Shown here in pieces: positions 7,631 to 14,677 of a DNA stretch of 20,943 bases. The stretch comes from Acidobacteriota bacterium. Lineage in GTDB: Bacteria; Acidobacteriota; Terriglobia; Terriglobales; Acidobacteriaceae. The stretch lies in assembly GCA_021801945.1 (NCBI GenBank), contig JAKABE010000017.1, positions 1-20,943 of the forward strand, given 5' to 3'. The translations under genes were made by a program, and so were the position numbers. How positions within the stretch are numbered: the stretch's first letter is position 1; the number at the start of each line of letters is the position of its first letter. The notes beneath the pieces were generated by a model that was not told where the DNA came from, made no database searches, and was given only the letters and a program-made list of their open reading frames with translations.

Positions 7631-7923
7631 ACACGCTCCAAGGAAACCGCGGTCGTCTTCATTTGGGGCGTTTTCACGTCACCCGCTGACCTTGCAGCCT
7701 CGTGCAAGGTGGACTGTTCTTAAGGGAAGCCCACTTGACCGCGCGGTTTCTGTAAAGATCAGAATTGAAAAGGTAGTAGCCCGTCAGCACGCCGACTTCA
7801 TGCTCCGACGTGCAACCATCAATAGCCGGAAGGCATCATCCCTGCTTTATTGCCATCCTGCGTCGCCGAGTCGCCACTTATCTGACTATATTCTGTCTTT
7901 TTCCTTGTTGTTTGCGCCGCCTT
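7631..7923. other. Intergenic region between SMP-30 and PilZ genes
   Basis: This gap lies between two convergent genes. Its one clear feature is an 8-bp perfect inverted repeat, ACCTTGCA-N6-TGCAAGGT (7689-7710), about 60 bases after the SMP-30 stop. The repeat may be a terminator-like hairpin, but it contains the same TTGCA and TGCAA half-sites as the three operator candidates with one extra central base. No convincing gene is seen. Confidence 0.35.
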
Positions 7924-8346
7924 TTATAAGGCAGTAACAGAGGCCCTATGTGTGTTGGCGAAGGAATCGTGCTCCATCTCCAGAAGTTCTTGAATCAATT
8001 CCTTGATCTGTTCAGCCTTCCGGGAGGTTACGTCGACGAATTCGATTCCGGCTCGGTGGTCCTTCCTGACGTGCCGCACTACGCCAGCGAGGCGCAGTGA
8101 AATGCCCTTTACATGCAGGTGCACCTCGACGAATGGATTTTCAATCGACGGAAGCGGTAGGCTGGAATGAATGCAGCACCCAGAGACGCTCAAATCCAGC
8201 AAGGTCCCTGGGATCTTCGCTTTCACGGAAAGTACGCTGATCTCGGCCACGCCCTTGCAGTGCAAGCGCGGTTGCTTGCGGCGTTCATCTTGGTGGCACT
8301 TTGGGGGGCCCTTCGGGCGTGCGGCCTGGTTTCGGTGCTGCTCCAT
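7924..8346 (-). CDS. PilZ-domain protein 1
   Basis: A 140-residue single-domain PilZ protein, a likely cyclic di-GMP receptor. The two binding motifs are present: the arginine motif RRKQPR at 22-27 and DLSVSG at 51-56, followed by the beta-barrel and an amphipathic C-terminal helix (KAEQIKELIQELLEME). There is no enzymatic or output domain, so it must act through a partner. GGAG lies seven bases before the ATG at 8346. It lies 182 bases downstream of a second PilZ gene on the same strand, so the two are probably paralogues in one unit. The output (motility, polysaccharide or regulation) cannot be read from the sequence. Confidence 0.85.
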   Translation of the reverse strand: MEQHRNQAARPKGPPKCHQDERRKQPRLHCKGVAEISVLSVKAKIPGTLLDLSVSGCCIHSSLPLPSIENPFVEVHLHVKGISLRLAGVVRHVRKDHRAGIEFVDVTSRKAEQIKELIQELLEMEHDSFANTHRASVTAL

Positions 8347-8528
8347 CGTTCATCTCCGGGCCTACTCCGGCCACAGCGGATGGCACGAGAACGTTCCGGA
8401 ATGCATCTGGCAGCTTTTGCGGATCCCGTGTCTTTCAACCCATCTATAATCAACGGATTGCACGTATCCCGATTGCCGACTAACTCTGAGCTTGCACCTT
8501 GTTCACGCGCCTGGAACGAATCGGGACT

Positions 8529-9068
8529 TCACCTTCCGCACTTCTGGGCGTCTGCCCCGCGCCATCGCCTATGAGGCAACTTCTTTTCGGCTTCCGCAGC
8601 CGACTCTTCTTCAACCCTTTCCTTCTCCTTTTCGGCCTCCGCAGCCTTTTCTTTAGCCCGCACGGCCTCTTCCTCGGCCCGCGCGGCTTCCTTTCTCGCC
8701 TTTATCGCCAGAGCCTCCTGCATTTCGCCTACCACCTCGGCCCACTCTGCCTTGCGGCGCGGGGTTACGTCCACGAAGCGGATGCCAACCTCGTATTCGC
8801 TGTTGCTTCTTTGGATTAATCCCGCCATTCTGAAAGGGATTCCGTTGATGGTAAACGTCACCTCGACGCGCACGTGGATGCCGATCGGAAGCCGCTGCGC
8901 AGTGCGGATCCGGCATCCCTCCATGCTTAGATCCAACACCCGGCAGACGAGCCTGAGCCCATGCTCTACCAGCAAGAGCCCCGCCTCTTCATCCACCGCG
9001 CAGCGCGGAAAGGCCCTCCGATCCGACGGCCGACTCGCCGCGCAGCCCACCTGCTCTTGTGCTTCCAT
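8529..9068 (-). CDS. PilZ-domain protein 2 with charged coiled-coil tail
   Basis: A 179-residue protein. Residues 15-125 are a PilZ domain with RRAFPR at 17-22 and DLSMEG at 46-51, so cyclic di-GMP binding is likely. Both PilZ proteins share the ending (G)I(E/R)FVDVT.R before the tail, which supports duplication. Residues about 128-168 are an almost uninterrupted Glu/Lys/Ala/Arg helix (EAARAEEEAVRAKEKAAEAEKEKERVEEE), predicted to form a long coiled coil or single alpha-helix. The first PilZ protein lacks such a tail. GGCGGAG lies six bases before the ATG at 9068. It starts 30 bases after the upstream conserved gene, consistent with co-transcription. Confidence 0.84.
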   Translation of the reverse strand: MEAQEQVGCAASRPSDRRAFPRCAVDEEAGLLLVEHGLRLVCRVLDLSMEGCRIRTAQRLPIGIHVRVEVTFTINGIPFRMAGLIQRSNSEYEVGIRFVDVTPRRKAEWAEVVGEMQEALAIKARKEAARAEEEAVRAKEKAAEAEKEKERVEEESAAEAEKKLPHRRWRGADAQKCGR

Positions 9069-9098
9069 TGCATGCTCCGCCGTGGCGGTCTCCGAGCG

Positions 9099-9548
9099 TC
9101 AGTGCCCGCCCGCAGGCTGCCAGGGCTGTACGGGTTTTGCCGGTTCCGCTTCCCGTCCTCGCAGACGGTCGTAGCGATACACATCCCCGGTGGTTCCCAG
9201 CGATTCGTTGTACAGGCTTATCCCACTCGTGAGCTGCCTTAACTCTTCGCTGAATGCATGAATGGCGTGCAATTGGCTTGCCGTGGCGGGATTTTCATAT
9301 TGGGAGGTCTTAATGAACTTCTGATAGCCCCGGTCGACCAACCGGGCCACTTCCCCGTTCACCAGCGCACCGGGACTTACAGCGCAAGCGGCCGGTATGC
9401 CTGCAGCGGGCACCAGGACCGCCCCCGCGCCGTGTTTAGTGACGAGCATTCCTCCTGGAATCCCTGCGAAGGGGTGCACATCGAACGAGCAGGCGCGCAG
9501 CAACCGCATCGTCTCCTCGAAATTGGGATTTCGCGATTTTCGTCTCAT
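9099..9548 (-). CDS. Conserved protein of unknown function
   Basis: A 149-residue soluble protein starting MRRKSRNPNFEETMRLLRAC. I recognise the style, with a short N-terminal helix, a GGMLVTKHGAGAVLVPAAG core, then LVDRGYQKFIKTSQYENPATASQLHAIHAFSEELRQLTSGISLYNESLGTTGDVYRYDR, as a small protein often seen in Acidobacteriota. I know no assigned function. The ATG at 9548 has TTGGAGAG a few bases upstream. A longer open frame continues to 9992, but that part is antisense to the JAMM gene and has no such signal. It is first in a probable three-gene unit with both PilZ genes and divergent from the JAMM gene. Confidence 0.75.
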   Translation of the reverse strand: MRRKSRNPNFEETMRLLRACSFDVHPFAGIPGGMLVTKHGAGAVLVPAAGIPAACAVSPGALVNGEVARLVDRGYQKFIKTSQYENPATASQLHAIHAFSEELRQLTSGISLYNESLGTTGDVYRYDRLRGREAEPAKPVQPWQPAGGH

Positions 9549-9703
9549 GGTTGCTCTCCAATCTGGGAAAATAGTGTGGTAGGAAACGATATCTTCCCCA
9601 TTCTTCCAATCTCGCATACCCCTGTTGCGTGCTGCAATTTTCCGATGAATGCCTGCACCGACCAATCCGGTCCTTCCCCCACCGGCCGCTGCGCAGAGGA
9701 CGC

Positions 9704-10144
9704 ATGAGCGTTCTCCGTCTCTCCCGCTCCGTATACGACTCTCTCCGCGCGCATGGCGAAAAGACCTACCCTCAGGAGTGCTGCGGCGTTTTGCTTGGCC
9801 GCCCGACGCCCGGCGGTTGGCTCGCCACGGCCGCCGTACGCGCCAGCAACATCCGCACCGACTCTGCGCATGACCGCTACGAGATCGCGCCTGCCGAGTT
9901 GGTCCGCATCGCGTGCGCGGCTCGCCGCCAGGGCCACGAGATTGCCGGGTTCTACCACTCGCACCCCGACTCCCCCGCCCAGTGGTCCCCAACCGACTTC
10001 GCCGAAGCGCACTGGGTCGGCTGCTCGTATGTGATCACCGAGATCGCACACCGCACGGCGGCTCTCACGAATGCCTTCCTGCTGACCGGAACCACGGAAG
10101 AGGACAAGCATTTCGAGCAGCAAGACGTCCAGATTGAGGATTAG
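9704..10144 (+). CDS. JAMM/MPN+ metallopeptidase (Mec-like)
   Basis: A 146-residue single-domain JAMM protein. The complete zinc signature is present: Glu25 (PQECCGVLLG) and H85-S-H87-P followed by S95 and D98 in HSHPDSPAQWSPTD, giving HxH-x7-SxxD. Bacterial members of this size, such as Mec of Mycobacterium, remove an amino acid or peptide from the C-terminus of a ubiquitin-like sulfur carrier protein. The ATG at 9704 is preceded by GAGGA and begins the conserved LRLSRSVYDSLRAHGEKTYP segment; a longer frame from 9629 lacks that support. The MoeB/ThiF-rhodanese gene at 11507, which would activate such carriers, supports the role, but no carrier gene is in the window. Confidence 0.87.
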   Translation: MSVLRLSRSVYDSLRAHGEKTYPQECCGVLLGRPTPGGWLATAAVRASNIRTDSAHDRYEIAPAELVRIACAARRQGHEIAGFYHSHPDSPAQWSPTDFAEAHWVGCSYVITEIAHRTAALTNAFLLTGTTEEDKHFEQQDVQIED

Positions 10145-10198
10145 GCCGCCCGGCGATCCTGACGGGAGTTAGGGCCCTTGAGCCTCCCAAGGCCGGTC

Positions 10199-10711
10199 TC
10201 AGGCCGCCAAACCGTCTCTTTTCTTCAAGACTTCACGCACAAACCATTCGTGCTTCTCGTGAATCTGAACCGCTTTTGTAAACAGATCGATGGTACCTGG
10301 ATCGTCGTACTCGCCAGCGGCTTTGGCCGAATCGCGCATCTCCTTGATGATCACAAGCAGATTGGCGTCGGCTTCTTCGAGCATTTCGCGCAGGTTCTGG
10401 CCGGGCGCGGTGGAGTGGATACTGGCTGCGTCCTGCATCTGCTTTAACTGTCTGAACGCGATGTCCGGGCCGATCATGCGGATGCGCTCGGCGAACTCAT
10501 CCACCGTCTCCAGGACGGCCGCGGCGAATTCGTCGAACATCAGGTGAAGATCCCGAAACAGCGGCCCGAACGTCTGCCAATGGTAGTGCTTGTAGTTGGC
10601 GTAGAGAACAAAAGCGTTCGCTACCTGACGTTGCAAGTTTTGTACCACGGGATGGTCTTCGCGGTTTTCCAGCGAAAATTCCCTTGCCGAAACAGGTCGT
10701 GTGGTAGGCAT
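10199..10711 (-). CDS. dps: Dps-family ferritin-like DNA-protection protein
   Basis: A 170-residue Dps/miniferritin protein. The inter-subunit ferroxidase ligands are present with the spacing known for Listeria Dps: His44, His56, Asp60, Asp71 and Glu75 in HWQTFGPLFRDLHLMFDEF and VDEFAERIR. It should form a dodecamer that oxidises and stores iron, using peroxide. The ATG at 10711 has a near-perfect AAGGAGGT a few bases upstream, so it is probably strongly translated; an open extension to 10762 is rejected for that reason. The N-terminal tail (MPTTRPVSAREFSLENRED) is mixed in charge, so DNA binding is uncertain. It converges on the JAMM gene with a 54-base gap. Confidence 0.92.
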   Translation of the reverse strand: MPTTRPVSAREFSLENREDHPVVQNLQRQVANAFVLYANYKHYHWQTFGPLFRDLHLMFDEFAAAVLETVDEFAERIRMIGPDIAFRQLKQMQDAASIHSTAPGQNLREMLEEADANLLVIIKEMRDSAKAAGEYDDPGTIDLFTKAVQIHEKHEWFVREVLKKRDGLAA

Positions 10712-11506
10712 GTTCACCTCCTTGCGCAGGATGTTAGCAGAATTCCGATCACGGAGCATCACCCACCAGACAAAGAAAGAGAGAGGAAAGCTTGGCGAAA
10801 AGGAGAGGAGAGCTGAACGCCGACCGTCGACCGGAACGGCTGCGTTCCATTGGCCGCCGGCAAATCATCTGCGGTGATCGGTTTGGCCCTTCACCGCAAG
10901 CAAGAGGTTGACGGACGTCATCGGCGGGGGCGCTGAACAGCCGCCAGCTCTTAAACCACGACGGTCCATTGAGCCGTTTCTCTCGCCATTCCAGGAATCC
11001 TCTGCACGCCGTCAGTAGGCATAGTTTTCATCCCATTGCCGTTTTGGCGCATCTATAGAGGGCCAGGGTCTGCAGTGGTTTTGCGGGCACCGTACTCCGA
11101 GACCGTTGCGATCGCCCAATGGAGGCATCTTTCGCATGACTATCTTCACTCCCGATCCCATGCTCTCTACTGGGGCGGCCAACAGGCTGCCGATTACGGG
11201 GTGGAGATCATTCATTCCTGATGTGCTGAAGCGGCTCACCGGCACACATCCCCAAATTCCGCATCAATCTCTTCACAACCGAGGACAGACTTTTCACAAC
11301 CGAGGACAGACCGCGTGCCTTTGTTAACCTGTAATTGAACGTTGAAGGCGTCCGCCGATGAACTCCAGCGAGAGAGCACGGCTGGAAGGTTAGGCGACAC
11401 GCTTTCCATCAATCCTTCGATCGCCAGGGGCACTAGCCTTTCGGGCGGAATCGCGAGCGGCGGCTGCCCGCACATTGACCACTTCGAACTTAGAGCTGAG
11501 ACCTGT
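10712..11506. other. 795-base intergenic region
   Basis: No convincing gene is seen. Short open frames on both strands (for example 11012-11245 minus and 11036-11221 plus) have no ribosome binding site and no recognisable motif. The region holds the upstream sequence of dps and of the MoeB gene, and a tandem direct repeat at 11272-11311. A frame in phase with the MoeB-like gene stays open back to 11342, but its translation looks random. Confidence 0.5.
11272..11311. repeat. Two-copy tandem repeat, 21-bp period
   Basis: A 19-base unit that begins TTCACAACCG and ends AGGACAGAC occurs at 11272-11290 and, after two T residues, again at 11293-11311 without mismatch. The 21-bp period is two helical turns, which places both copies on the same face of the DNA. 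It lies about 200 bases upstream of the MoeB-like gene. Confidence 0.75.
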
Positions 11507-12685
11507 ATGTCTGCATTTACCGACCCCACTGTGCTCCCCGCGCTCACCAGCGACGACCTCTCGCGCTACTCGCGGCATTTGGCTCTGCCCGAGGTCGGCA
11601 GGGAAGGCCAGCAGCGTCTCAAGGCCGCGAGTGTCCTCTGCGTGGGCGCCGGTGGCCTGGGTTCTCCGCTTGCCCTCTATCTGGCTGCCGCGGGCGTCGG
11701 TACCCTTGGCCTGGTGGACTTCGACGCCGTTGATGCCAGCAATCTGCAGCGCCAGATCCTCCACTCGACGCGTGACATCGGCCGTAAAAAGCTCGACTCA
11801 GCCGAAGAGAAGCTCATCGCCCTCAATCCCGCACTCAATGTCGTCAAGCACGATACCATGCTGTCGAGCGCCAACGCCCTCAGCATCCTCAGTGATTACG
11901 ACATCGTAGCCGACGGTACCGACAACTTTCCGACCCGCTACCTGGTCAACGACGCCTGCGTGCTGCTCGGCAAGCCCAACGTTTACGGCTCCATCTTCCG
12001 CTTCGAGGGTCAGGCCAGTGTCTTCGCCGCCAAAGAGGGCCCGTGCTATCGCTGTCTCTATCCCGAGCCGCCTCCGCCTGGTCTGGTTCCCAGTTGCGCT
12101 GAGGGCGGCGTCCTGGGCATTCTTCCCGGTCTGGTGGGCCTGATTCAGGCCACGGAGGTCATCAAGCTTATTCTGGGCAAGGGCAAGCCGCTCGTCGGCC
12201 GCCTGCTCCTGCTCGACGCCCTCGCCATGTGCTTCCGCGAGCTCAAGCTGCGCAAAAATCCTGAGTGCCCGGTCTGCGGCCCTCATCCCACCGTTACTCA
12301 ACTCATTGACTACCAGCAGTTCTGCGGCCTTGCGCCAAATTCTCAACAGGAGCAGTCCTTGAAAAACGGCATTCCCCAGCTTACGGTTCATGAACTCAAA
12401 CAACGCCTCGACGCGGGTGAGGATCTTTTTATTCTCGATGTCCGCGAGCCCTTTGAGTACCAGATCGCCAACCTCGGTGGCAAACTCATCCCTCAAAACG
12501 AAGTGCCCCAGCGGCTGGCCGAGATCGACCGCGATCGTGAGATCATTGTCCACTGCAAGATGGGCGGTCGCAGCCAGCGCATCGCGGAGTATCTGGCTCA
12601 GTCTGGCTACTCCAAGGTGAAGAATCTCGCTGGCGGCATCACAGCCTGGGCCGACCAGATCGATCCCAGCGTGCCCAAGTACTGA
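11507..12685 (+). CDS. MoeB/ThiF-type adenylyltransferase fused to a rhodanese domain
   Basis: A 392-residue two-domain enzyme. Residues 1-265 are an E1-like (MoeB/ThiF) domain with ATP-binding GAGGLGS at 47-53, DFDAVDASNLQRQ at 71-83, zinc cysteines C180/C183 and C254/C257, and C197 in PSCAEGGVLG. Residues 290-392 are a rhodanese domain with its persulfide Cys350 (VHCKMGGRSQ). This MoeBR/MoeZ-type enzyme adenylates the Gly-Gly tail of a sulfur carrier and thiocarboxylates it for molybdopterin, thiamine, cysteine or tRNA thiolation. The start at 11507 begins the conserved LTSDDLSRYSRHLALPEVG segment. An in-frame extension to 11342 has no conserved features. The Shine-Dalgarno is weak. Confidence 0.9.
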   Translation: MSAFTDPTVLPALTSDDLSRYSRHLALPEVGREGQQRLKAASVLCVGAGGLGSPLALYLAAAGVGTLGLVDFDAVDASNLQRQILHSTRDIGRKKLDSAEEKLIALNPALNVVKHDTMLSSANALSILSDYDIVADGTDNFPTRYLVNDACVLLGKPNVYGSIFRFEGQASVFAAKEGPCYRCLYPEPPPPGLVPSCAEGGVLGILPGLVGLIQATEVIKLILGKGKPLVGRLLLLDALAMCFRELKLRKNPECPVCGPHPTVTQLIDYQQFCGLAPNSQQEQSLKNGIPQLTVHELKQRLDAGEDLFILDVREPFEYQIANLGGKLIPQNEVPQRLAEIDRDREIIVHCKMGGRSQRIAEYLAQSGYSKVKNLAGGITAWADQIDPSVPKY

Positions 12686-12711
12686 CAGCCGGCTGCCCGC
12701 AAGCAAAGACC

Positions 12712-12748
12712 GCGGAAGAGTCCCTGCTGCTAGCAGGGACTCTTCCGC
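12712..12748. terminator. Perfect 16-bp stem hairpin, probable bidirectional terminator
   Basis: GCGGAAGAGTCCCTGC (12712-12727) pairs completely with 12733-12748 around a 5-base loop. It lies 26 bases after the MoeB-like stop and 45 bases beyond the 3' end of the convergent PIN-TRAM gene, exactly where one terminator could serve both. No T-run follows, so termination may depend on stem strength or on Rho. Confidence 0.65.
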
Positions 12749-12793
12749 AGGTGAGATTTCGTGGCGTCAGCTCGGATGCCGGCACGCCGTTCT

Positions 12794-13804
12794 TTACATC
12801 GTCTCGGCCAACTTTCCAATCTCATCCATCTTTCCGAAGATCATCTTCCCGCTGGCAGTTTGCAGCACGCTGGTTACGGAAATATCCACCGGTTTGCCGA
12901 TCATCTTGCGCGCGTGGTCCACTACCACCATTGTTCCGTCGTCCAGGTAGCCAACTCCCTGGTTGTACTCCTTGCCTTCCTTCAGGATCAGCACATTCAT
13001 GCGCTCGCCGGGTAGAACGACCGGCTTCAGCGCATTAGCCAGGTCATTGATGTTCAGCACCTCCACATGGTGCAGGTGGGCCACCTTGTTCAGGTTGAAA
13101 TCGTTGGTCACCACCTTAGCCTCAAGTTTCTTGGCCAGTTCCAACAGCTTTAGGTCTACTTCGCGGATCGACGGAAAATCGTCCGGCACGATCTGCACCT
13201 GGAGCTTTTCATTTCCTTCCATCCGTTGCAGCATATCCAGCCCTCGCCGGCCTCTCTGCCGCTTTGAGCCGTCGGTGGAGTCGGCCACTACCTGCAACTC
13301 GCGAAGCACAAACTCCGGCACCACCAGCATCCCGTCGATGAATCCTGCCTCGGCAATGTCCGCGATGCGTCCGTCGATGATGACGCTGGTGTCCAGCACC
13401 TTTGCGGTTTGCCGAGTCGGCCGGTCGCCGGTGAAGATTGTCCCCAAAGCCGCGGGGTTTAGCAGGTCGCCTTTGCTGGCTCCCACTATTAAACCTACGT
13501 AGGTCATCAGAAGCAGCACGAAGATTTGCAGTACGGCAGAGGTTGCGCTGTCGAGCGGCGCGGAACGCAGCACAAGACAAAACAGCGCTGCGCCAATGAT
13601 GCCCAGCACACTGCCCACTACTGCGCCGATCAGCCGCCGCAGCGTGAGTGCTCGCACCCGCACTTCGAACACAATGACAGCGCCGGCCGCTATGGCGCCA
13701 ACAATCGCGCTCAGCCATGCTACTTGAATTCCGAAGGGATGAAGAAAATAACAAACCGTGGCGAGTACAAACACAAATAGGGAACGGATCAGAACAAGGT
13801 CCAT
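12794..13804 (-). CDS. YacL-like membrane PIN-TRAM protein
   Basis: A 336-residue protein. Four hydrophobic helices lie at about 5-21, 28-46, 58-79 and 90-108, followed by a cytoplasmic PIN domain (about 134-255) and a C-terminal TRAM domain (about 270-336). The PIN acidic residues Asp138 (VLDTSVIIDGRI), Glu169 and Asp235 (TNDFNLNK) are present, so metal-dependent RNase activity is likely. TRAM should bind RNA. This is the YacL architecture of Bacillus, whose physiological substrate is not established to my knowledge. The ATG at 13804 is chosen. The frame stays open to a TTG at 13882, but that has no ribosome binding site and the extra 26 residues are hydrophilic and unconserved in look. Confidence 0.87.
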   Translation of the reverse strand: MDLVLIRSLFVFVLATVCYFLHPFGIQVAWLSAIVGAIAAGAVIVFEVRVRALTLRRLIGAVVGSVLGIIGAALFCLVLRSAPLDSATSAVLQIFVLLLMTYVGLIVGASKGDLLNPAALGTIFTGDRPTRQTAKVLDTSVIIDGRIADIAEAGFIDGMLVVPEFVLRELQVVADSTDGSKRQRGRRGLDMLQRMEGNEKLQVQIVPDDFPSIREVDLKLLELAKKLEAKVVTNDFNLNKVAHLHHVEVLNINDLANALKPVVLPGERMNVLILKEGKEYNQGVGYLDDGTMVVVDHARKMIGKPVDISVTSVLQTASGKMIFGKMDEIGKLAETM

Positions 13805-14200
13805 ATAAGCCTGCTTTTCTGGCGGGGAAGGTTTTACGCCAGCCGGAACATGATTCGCAAGTATGCCTACGAGCTTCCGCAATCGTCAAGTAGTTAGTTA
13901 TGTGCTCACAGGGCAATCACAAATTCACCTAATGAAGATTTCTTGTCTCGGAAAGGCGTGGCTTTAGCTGCGCCGAGGAAGGCGAAAATGGGAGACTCGG
14001 ACTTTGGCTCCGGGGAGAACGATCTTCGAACAGGCCGAAGTCACCCCAAAAGCGAGACTCCGTCCTTGCTCTGCTACGCTCAGAGCCCGACTGAATTCGG
14101 GCCTCCTTGCAGAGATATGTTCTCGTAGAAGTTTTAGGCGGCCCGGTAGCCCCTCAAGGACGACCCTTCTTTTAAGGCTGGGCACGGTCTAATTTTTTTC

Positions 14201-14229
14201 TTGACAGTTTATCTGGATAATGTTACATA
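14201..14229 (+). promoter_or_regulatory. blaI promoter
   Basis: A consensus -35 TTGACA (14201-14206) is followed, after an optimal 17-base spacer, by a -10 TACATA (14224-14229). Transcription would be expected to start about seven bases later, near 14236-14238, only a few bases before the ATG at 14240. There is no Shine-Dalgarno sequence, so blaI is probably translated from a leaderless mRNA. Confidence 0.68.
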
Positions 14230-14237
14230 TAGTAACA
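14221..14237. promoter_or_regulatory. BlaI-like operator over the blaI -10 element
   Basis: TGTTACATATAGTAACA is a 17-base palindrome (TGTTAC-N5-GTAACA) covering the -10 element and the predicted transcription start. It resembles the TACA-based dyads bound by BlaI/MecI repressors, which typically overlap their own promoters. A third GTAACA at 14246-14251 lies inside the gene. Autorepression is inferred. Confidence 0.65.
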
Positions 14238-14239
14238 CT

Positions 14240-14677
14240 ATGAACGGTAACAGTCCTGACAGCCACGATCCCGCCGATCTCGGGGAACTGGAACGGAGCA
14301 TTCTAGCCATCGTTTGGCGCAGAGGCGTTTTGACTGCCGAACAAGTGCGCGAGGAGCTAGCTCGCCCTCTTAAGGACTCGACCATCCGCACCGTTCTGCG
14401 CCGGCTTGAAGAAAAAGGCTATCTGGCACATTCTGTCGAAAACCGCACGTTTCTCTACAAGCCGCTGGAGACGCGACAGCGTGTTGCCGGTCGGGCCGCC
14501 AAGCGCATCGTGGACTGGTTCTGCGAGGGCTCGGTGGAAGCGCTGCTGGTGGGCATGGTCGACTCAAAGATGCTCGACCGCGCCGAGCTGCAACGGCTTG
14601 CAGAGCGCATTGCTGCCGCTGAAGCCACCGCCGCCAAGCCTGCACCGAGAACCCGTAAAAAGGAGGGGAAACGATGA
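14240..14677 (+). CDS. blaI: BlaI/MecI-family transcriptional repressor
   Basis: A 145-residue BlaI/MecI/CopY-type repressor. The winged helix occupies about 13-85 (LGELERSILAIVWRRGVLTAEQVREEL, then STIRTVLRRLEEKGYLAHSVENRTFLYKPL), and the dimerisation helices follow (WFCEGSVEALLVGMVDSKMLDRAELQRLAERI). The C-terminus is basic (PRTRKKEGKR). The family represses its operon until a partner M56 membrane peptidase triggers its cleavage. The ATG at 14240 directly follows the operator; an open extension to the TTG at 14201 is part of the -35 box and is rejected. It overlaps the downstream M56 gene by four bases (ATGA), indicating translational coupling. The role need not be beta-lactam resistance. 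Confidence 0.9.
   Translation: MNGNSPDSHDPADLGELERSILAIVWRRGVLTAEQVREELARPLKDSTIRTVLRRLEEKGYLAHSVENRTFLYKPLETRQRVAGRAAKRIVDWFCEGSVEALLVGMVDSKMLDRAELQRLAERIAAAEATAAKPAPRTRKKEGKR

Larger units (their letters stand above)
13805..14239. promoter_or_regulatory. Divergent region between PIN-TRAM gene and blaI operon
   Basis: This gap of about 435 bases contains no credible gene; small frames on both strands overlap each other and lack start signals. A 6-bp inverted repeat, GCCCGA-N6-TCGGGC, lies at 14085-14102. A T-run at 14193-14199 directly precedes the blaI -35 element and may act as an AT-rich upstream promoter element. Confidence 0.4.

Noticed and set aside
8255..8265. TTGCA-N1-TGCAA, a near copy of the proposed operator
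   Set aside because: It lies inside the coding sequence of PilZ protein 1 and its spacing is one base instead of five, so the geometry is wrong for the same dimer.
9549..9992. 148-residue N-terminal extension of the conserved unknown protein
   Set aside because: The extension is antisense to the JAMM gene and low in complexity (Arg/Gly/Ser), whereas the ATG at 9548 has a good Shine-Dalgarno and begins the conserved part.
11798..12706. 302-codon open frame antisense to the MoeB-rhodanese gene
   Set aside because: The plus strand carries all adenylyltransferase and rhodanese motifs; the antisense frame is a mirror of its codon bias.
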